Both the position numbers and the translations under genes were made by a program. DNA of 64,000 bases from Plantimonas leprariae. GTDB taxonomy: Bacteria > Pseudomonadota > Alphaproteobacteria > Rhizobiales > Rhizobiaceae. Location of the stretch: assembly GCF_008802405.1 (NCBI RefSeq), contig NZ_VZDO01000001.1:1-64000 (forward strand), given 5' to 3'. Positions 59,860-64,000 of this stretch are shown here, piece by piece. Below the pieces are notes generated by a model. The model was given only the letters and a program-made list of their open reading frames with translations, did not search any database and was not told the origin of the DNA. Each line of letters starts with the position of its first letter. Positions within the stretch are counted from its first letter, which is position 1.

Positions 59860-60647
59860 TGACGGACCGCCCGGTCGCACCGCCGCACCCGATCGCGGCG
59901 CTCCGCCGCTACACCGAGGCGCGGATCGGCCTCGGACGCGCCGGCGCGGGGCTGCCGACCGCCGCCCATCTCGACTTCGCCGAGGCGCATGCGAAGGCGC
60001 GCGACGCGGTGCACGCGCCTTTCGATGCTGACGCGGTCGAGCGGGCGATGCGGGACGCCGGCCGCGAGACCTTGCGCATCTCCAGCGAGGCTCCCGACCG
60101 CGCCACCTACCTGCGCCGCCCCGACCTCGGCCGCCGGCTCGCGGACGAGTCGCGCGCCGCGCTTCTGGAGGCGGCGAAGGACGGCCCGTTCGATCTCGCG
60201 GTGATCCTCGCCGACGGGCTGTCCGCCACCGCGGCGCATGCCTATGCCACGACGGTGGCGCTGGGAACGCTCGCCCTCGTGCCGATGGCGTGGCGCGTCG
60301 CGCCCGTCCTCGTCGCGTCCCAAGCCCGCGTCGCCCTGTCCGATCCGGCGGCCGAAGCTCTCGGCGCGAAGCTCGTGCTGATGCTCGTCGGCGAGCGGCC
60401 GGGGCTGTCCGCCGCCGACAGCCTCGGCGCCTACCTCACCTTCGATCCGAAGCCGGGGCGCACCACGGACGCCGACCGCAACTGCGTCTCGAACATCCGC
60501 GCCGGCGGCTTGCCCCCGTCGCTCGCCGCCCCGAAGCTCGCCCGCCTGCTGGTCCGCGCTCGCTCGCTCGGCCTGACAGGCACGCGGCTGAAGGACGAGG
60601 ATTCGATCGAAGGGGCGATGCCGCCGGCGCTCGGGCCGCCGGAATGA
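59856..60647 (+). CDS. eutC: Ethanolamine ammonia-lyase small subunit
   Basis: A 263-residue small subunit that completes the cobalamin site. Family features are FAEAHAKARDAVH near residue 43, VILADGLSATAAHAYA, LGAKLVLMLVGERPGLSAADSLGAYL, and DRNCVSNIRAGGLP. It begins within the last codons of eutB (ATG at 59856 or 59859), so the two are translationally coupled. It ends 4 bases before the converging rpe. Confidence 0.95.
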   Translation: MMTDRPVAPPHPIAALRRYTEARIGLGRAGAGLPTAAHLDFAEAHAKARDAVHAPFDADAVERAMRDAGRETLRISSEAPDRATYLRRPDLGRRLADESRAALLEAAKDGPFDLAVILADGLSATAAHAYATTVALGTLALVPMAWRVAPVLVASQARVALSDPAAEALGAKLVLMLVGERPGLSAADSLGAYLTFDPKPGRTTDADRNCVSNIRAGGLPPSLAAPKLARLLVRARSLGLTGTRLKDEDSIEGAMPPALGPPE

Positions 60648-60651
60648 GGGT

Positions 60652-61326
60652 TCAGGCCTCCGGCTCGCCGGCGGCCTCGCGCAGCGCGCGGATGTTGCCG
60701 GCATAGGCCGGGGCGCCGCCCTTGAACACGGCCGAACCCGCGACGAAGGTGTCGGCTCCCGCCTCGCGCACGGCCTTCGCCGTGTCCGGGGCGATGCCGC
60801 CGTCGACCTCGATGCGGATCGGCCGGTCGCCGATGAGCGCCCGGAGCCGACGAAGCTTCGCCAGCGTCGCCGGGATGAAGGCCTGCCCGCCGAAGCCGGG
60901 ATTGACCGTCATCACCAGCACCATGTCGACGCGATCGAGCACGTATTCCACCGCCGTCTCGGGCGTGCCGGGATTCAGCGCGACGCCGGCCTGCTTGCCG
61001 AGCCCCCTGATCGCCTGAAGCGAGCGGTCGAGATGCCGCGTCGCCTCGGCATGGACGGTGAGCATGTCGCAGCCGGCTGCCGCGAAGGCTTCGAGATACG
61101 GGTCGCACGGCTCGATCATCAGGTGGCAGTCGAAGAACTTCGCCGTCGCCGGACGCAGCGCCTTCACCACCGGCGGGCCGAAGGTGACGTTCGGCACGAA
61201 ATGCCCGTCCATCACGTCGAGATGGATCCAGTCCGCCCCCGCCTCGGCCACGGCCGCGACCTCCTCGCCGAGCCGTGCGAAGTTAGCGGACAGGATCGAC
61301 GGGGCGATGACGAGCGGGTTGGGCAT
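60652..61326 (-). CDS. rpe: Ribulose-phosphate 3-epimerase
   Basis: A 224-residue TIM-barrel epimerase of the pentose-phosphate (and Calvin) cycle. Present are [13 protein letters not shown], the metal-binding [20 protein letters not shown] (His and Asp), the His in [16 protein letters not shown] and the second Asp in [12 protein letters not shown]. The start at 61326 gives the family N-terminus. It is followed upstream by a REP-like element and then by pgk and tkt in the same direction. Confidence 0.97.
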   Translation of the reverse strand: MPNPLVIAPSILSANFARLGEEVAAVAEAGADWIHLDVMDGHFVPNVTFGPPVVKALRPATAKFFDCHLMIEPCDPYLEAFAAAGCDMLTVHAEATRHLDRSLQAIRGLGKQAGVALNPGTPETAVEYVLDRVDMVLVMTVNPGFGGQAFIPATLAKLRRLRALIGDRPIRIEVDGGIAPDTAKAVREAGADTFVAGSAVFKGGAPAYAGNIRALREAAGEPEA

Positions 61327-61371
61327 ATGACTTTGGCTCACGAACAGCATGCGGCGTCGAAAACTTAGGTT

Positions 61372-61505
61372 TCTTGTCCCCAGCGGGGAGAAGGTCCGGC
61401 AGGGGATGAGGGGTGCCATCTCGAAAGGCGCGGTCGGCATTCGTCACCACCGCATATCCCTCACCCGTCCGCCGCTCCGCGACATCCACCCTCTCCCCGC
61501 GAGGG
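61372..61505. repeat. REP-like palindromic elements between rpe and pgk
   Basis: The gap contains CCCAGCGGGGAGAAGGTCCG (about 61378-61397) with GGATGAGGGG after it, and ATCCACCCTCTCCCCGCGAG (about 61485-61504). The first shares its wording with 31032-31082, and both belong to the family of rhizobial intergenic palindromes. They separate rpe from the pgk-tkt pair. Confidence 0.6.
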
Positions 61506-61536
61506 AAAGAATGGCACACGGCCTCCGACCGTCGCG

Positions 61537-62733
61537 TCAGCCCTTCCGCAACACCTCGATGCCGGGAAGCTCCTTGCCTTCCAGCCATTCGAGGAAGGCG
61601 CCGCCGGCCGTGGAAAGATAGGTGAAGTCGTCCGCCGCACCGCTGGCGTTCAGCGCCGCGACCGTGTCGCCGCCGCCGGCGACGGTGACGAGCCGGCCCT
61701 CCTTCGTCAGCTTCGCCGCCGCCAGCGCCACCTTGTTCGTCGCGGCGTCGAAGGGCTCGATCTCGAAGGCGCCGAGAGGGCCGTTCCAGAGCAGGGTCCG
61801 GCAGGACGACAGTGCCTCGACGATTGAGTCCGCCGTCCTCGAGCCGACATCGAGCGCCATCCTGTCCGCCGGAATGGCGTCCGCCGGAACGGTCTCGTTC
61901 TCGGCATGGGCCTTGAACTCGCTTGCCGCGACGACATCCGCCGGCAGGTGGAGCTTGCAGCCGCTCGTCTCGGCGAGCTTCATCACCTTCAGGGCCGTCT
62001 CCTTGGCGTCCGCCTCGTAGAGCGACTTGCCGACGTCGTGCCCTTGCGCGGCGAGGAAGGTGTTCGCCATGCCGCCGCCGATGACGAGATGGTCCATCTT
62101 CGGCACGAGGAATTCGAGGACGCCGATCTTGCTGGAGACCTTCGCGCCACCGACCACCGCCGCGACAGGGCGCTGCGGTTCGTTCAGCGCCGATTCCAGC
62201 GCGTTCACCTCCGCCAGCAGCGACGGTCCGGCATAGGCCGGCTTGAGCTTCGCGATCGCGTGCGTCGAGGCGTGGGCGCGGTGCGCGCAGGAGAAGGCGT
62301 CGTTGACGTAGATGTCGCCGAGCTCCGCCAACCGTCGCGCGAAGCCCTCGTCGTTCTTCTCTTCCTCGGCGTGGAAGCGCAGGTTCTCCAGAACCGCGAC
62401 CTCGCCGTCCTGCAGCGCCGAGACGACCGACTTCGCCGGCTCGCCGACGCAGTCCTCGGCGAAGGCGACCTTCGATCCCAGGATCTCGGCGAGCTTGTCG
62501 GCGACAGGCTTCAAGGTGAAGGCCGGATCGGGCTTGCCCTTCGGCCGGCCGAAATGCGCGAGGATGACGATCCTTCCGCCCTTCCCCGCCAGCTCCTTCA
62601 CCGTCGGGGCGAAACGCTCCAACCTTGTGGCGTCCGTCACCTTGCCGTCCTTGGCCGGAACGTTCAGGTCGGCGCGGATGAGCAGAGTCTTGCCGGAAAC
62701 CGCCGCGTCGCCGATCGAGGGAAGCCGGCTCAA
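61537..62733 (-). CDS. pgk: Phosphoglycerate kinase
   Basis: A 398-residue glycolytic/gluconeogenic kinase. Family parts are LLIRADLNVPAKDG, HFGRPKGKPDPAFTL, ENLRFHAEEEKND, NDAFSCAHRAHAS, GGAKVSSKIGVLE and the C-terminal GGGDTVAAL of the nucleotide site. The start is TTG at 62733, which overlaps the tkt stop (TTGA), with AAGGAG eight bases upstream inside tkt. This start gives the expected length and N-terminus, so a rare TTG start with coupling to tkt is well supported. Confidence 0.95.
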   Translation of the reverse strand: MSRLPSIGDAAVSGKTLLIRADLNVPAKDGKVTDATRLERFAPTVKELAGKGGRIVILAHFGRPKGKPDPAFTLKPVADKLAEILGSKVAFAEDCVGEPAKSVVSALQDGEVAVLENLRFHAEEEKNDEGFARRLAELGDIYVNDAFSCAHRAHASTHAIAKLKPAYAGPSLLAEVNALESALNEPQRPVAAVVGGAKVSSKIGVLEFLVPKMDHLVIGGGMANTFLAAQGHDVGKSLYEADAKETALKVMKLAETSGCKLHLPADVVAASEFKAHAENETVPADAIPADRMALDVGSRTADSIVEALSSCRTLLWNGPLGAFEIEPFDAATNKVALAAAKLTKEGRLVTVAGGGDTVAALNASGAADDFTYLSTAGGAFLEWLEGKELPGIEVLRKG

Positions 62734-64000
62734 CGGACGATCTCCTTCGCCGCCGTCACGATGCCGTCCGGCGTGATGCCGAAATGCTCGTAGAGCTTCG
62801 GCGCGGGGCCGGAAGCGCCGAAGGAGCGCATGCCGACGAAGCGCCCTTCCGTGCCGATGAAGCGATCCCAGGACAGGCCGCCCGCCGCCTCGACCGCGAT
62901 GCGCGGCGCGGTGCCGAGAACGGACCGGCGGTAGCTCTCGTCCTGTTCGAGGAAGAGCTCGTGGCTCGGCATCGAGACCACCGCCGCGCGGATGCCCTCG
63001 CCCGCCAGCTTCTCGGCGCCGGCGAGCGCGATCTCGATCTCGGAACCGCTGGCGAGGATCGTCACCTGCCGCTCGCCGTTCGCTTCCTTCAGCACGTAGC
63101 CGCCGCGCCGCGACCGATTCTCGGCGACGTCGCCGGCGCGGACCGTCGGCAGGTTCTGGCGCGACAGCGACAGGACCGACGGGCGATGTTCGGTCAAGGC
63201 GATCTCCCAGGCTTCCGCCGTCTCGATCGCGTCGGCCGGGCGGAAGACCAGCATGCCCGGCGTCGCGCGCAGCATAGTCAGGTGCTCGATCGGCTGGTGC
63301 GTCGGACCGTCCTCGCCGAGGCCGATCGAATCGTGCGTCAGGACGTAGATGACGCGAACGCCCATCAGCGCCGAGATGCGCATGCCGCCGCGCATGTAAT
63401 CGGAGAAGACGAGGAACGTGCCGCCATAGGGGATGAAGCCGCCGTGGACGGCGAGGCCGTTCATCACCGCCGCCATCGCGTGCTCGCGGATGCCGTAGCG
63501 GATGTAGCGGCCGTCGTAGTGCCCGGCCTGCACGTCGTGCATGTTCTTGGTCAGCGTGAAGACGGAGTGCGTCAGGTCCGCCGAGCCGCCGACGGTGAGT
63601 TCCGTCGCAGCGTTGACGATTTCCAGCGTCGCCTCGGAGGACTTGCGGGTCGCGAGCTTCGGCTTCTCCTCGGAAAGCCTCTGGCGATAGTCCGCCATGG
63701 TCTTCGCGAAGTCGGGTCCGAGTTCGCCCTCCATCGCGGCGTCGAACTCGGCCTTTCTGCCGGAGGCCGCATGGCGCTTCTCCCATTCGCCGCGGGCCGC
63801 CGCGCCCTTCACCCCGACCTCGCGCCAGCCGGCGACGATCTCGTCCGGGATCGCGAAGGCTTCCGCCGTCCAGACCAGCTTCTCGCGCGTCGCCGCGATC
63901 TCGTCCGGCCCGAGCGGTGCGCCGTGGCTCTTCTCGGAGCCGGCGAGCTTCGGCGAGCCGTAGCCGATGATGGTCTTCGCCGCGATCATCGCCGGCTTGT
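62730..64000 (-). CDS. tkt: Transketolase, N-terminally truncated by the window edge
   Basis: The last ~423 residues of transketolase, a thiamine-diphosphate enzyme of the pentose-phosphate or Calvin cycle. The window enters the gene at KPAMIAAKTIIGYGSP. Visible motifs are ADLTHSVFT, the pyrimidine-domain Glu region RYGIREHAMAAVMNG, the TPP-contacting YGGTFLVFSDYMRGG, DSIGLGEDGPTHQPIEH and the final SWDRFIGTEG region. The N-terminal TPP-binding half lies outside. It ends in a TGA that overlaps the pgk start. Confidence 0.96.
   Translation of the reverse strand, partial: KPAMIAAKTIIGYGSPKLAGSEKSHGAPLGPDEIAATREKLVWTAEAFAIPDEIVAGWREVGVKGAAARGEWEKRHAASGRKAEFDAAMEGELGPDFAKTMADYRQRLSEEKPKLATRKSSEATLEIVNAATELTVGGSADLTHSVFTLTKNMHDVQAGHYDGRYIRYGIREHAMAAVMNGLAVHGGFIPYGGTFLVFSDYMRGGMRISALMGVRVIYVLTHDSIGLGEDGPTHQPIEHLTMLRATPGMLVFRPADAIETAEAWEIALTEHRPSVLSLSRQNLPTVRAGDVAENRSRRGGYVLKEANGERQVTILASGSEIEIALAGAEKLAGEGIRAAVVSMPSHELFLEQDESYRRSVLGTAPRIAVEAAGGLSWDRFIGTEGRFVGMRSFGASGPAPKLYEHFGITPDGIVTAAKEIVR

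Noticed and set aside
1-64000. CRISPR arrays, insertion sequences or prophage
   Set aside because: No spaced direct repeats, transposases, integrases or phage structural genes were seen in any frame.

Overview
The window is GC-rich, densely coding DNA from an alphaproteobacterium, almost certainly of the order Hyphomicrobiales (Rhizobiales). The evidence is a full CtrA cell-cycle set (SciP, CtrA, ChpT, EipA), a GapR-type DUF2312 protein, rhizobial-style palindromic intergenic repeats and an elongator tRNA-Met of rhizobial type. A member of the Aurantimonadaceae or a relative is a guess only. I see no prophage, insertion sequence, integrase or CRISPR array. It reads as chromosomal backbone with metabolic and envelope modules.

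Layout. 1-3.1 kb: the tail of an unknown gene, an empty stretch, tRNA-Met, a Gfo/Idh/MocA oxidoreductase and mnmA. 3.4-7.3 kb: cell-cycle island with sciP, fliJ, ctrA, a degenerate receiver protein lacking its phospho-acceptor Asp, chpT and eipA. 7.4-11.1 kb: a membrane-anchored coiled-coil protein, a SpoU-type RNA methyltransferase, a lipoprotein and an MFS transporter. 11.5-19.6 kb: a peptide-type ABC importer operon (Tat-exported binding protein, two permeases, double ATPase) followed by a CocE/S15 hydrolase and a convergent HSL-type esterase. 20.1-27.7 kb: pbpC coupled to a very large alpha-2-macroglobulin-like protein with a thioester motif. 28.1-34.4 kb: a carbohydrate ABC importer behind a GntR/FadR regulator and a PLP trans-sulfuration-type enzyme, divergent from a flavin amine oxidase. 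36.4-45.9 kb: a glycan island (ABC exporter, two glycoside hydrolases, a glycosyltransferase, UDP-galactopyranose mutase, an aldose epimerase-like protein, a phosphohexomutase). 46-49.7 kb: glutathione-dependent formaldehyde oxidation (frmA, fghA) with a BrnT/BrnA toxin-antitoxin pair between the two steps and a class III nucleotide cyclase coupled to fghA. 49.7-55.7 kb: gnd, gapR, aroQ, an M14-like deacylase, terC and an orphan TctC. 55.8-60.6 kb: a copper ATPase with a CueR-type operator, divergent from eutBC. 60.7-64 kb: rpe, pgk and tkt (truncated by the window edge).

The most interesting points are the pseudo-receiver embedded between ctrA and chpT, the undescribed galactofuranose-type glycan cluster, the sulfur-enzyme/carbohydrate-importer operon, and the formaldehyde operon interrupted by a toxin-antitoxin module and fused in translation to a cyclase. 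Functional statements rest on motifs read by eye. No database search was run.
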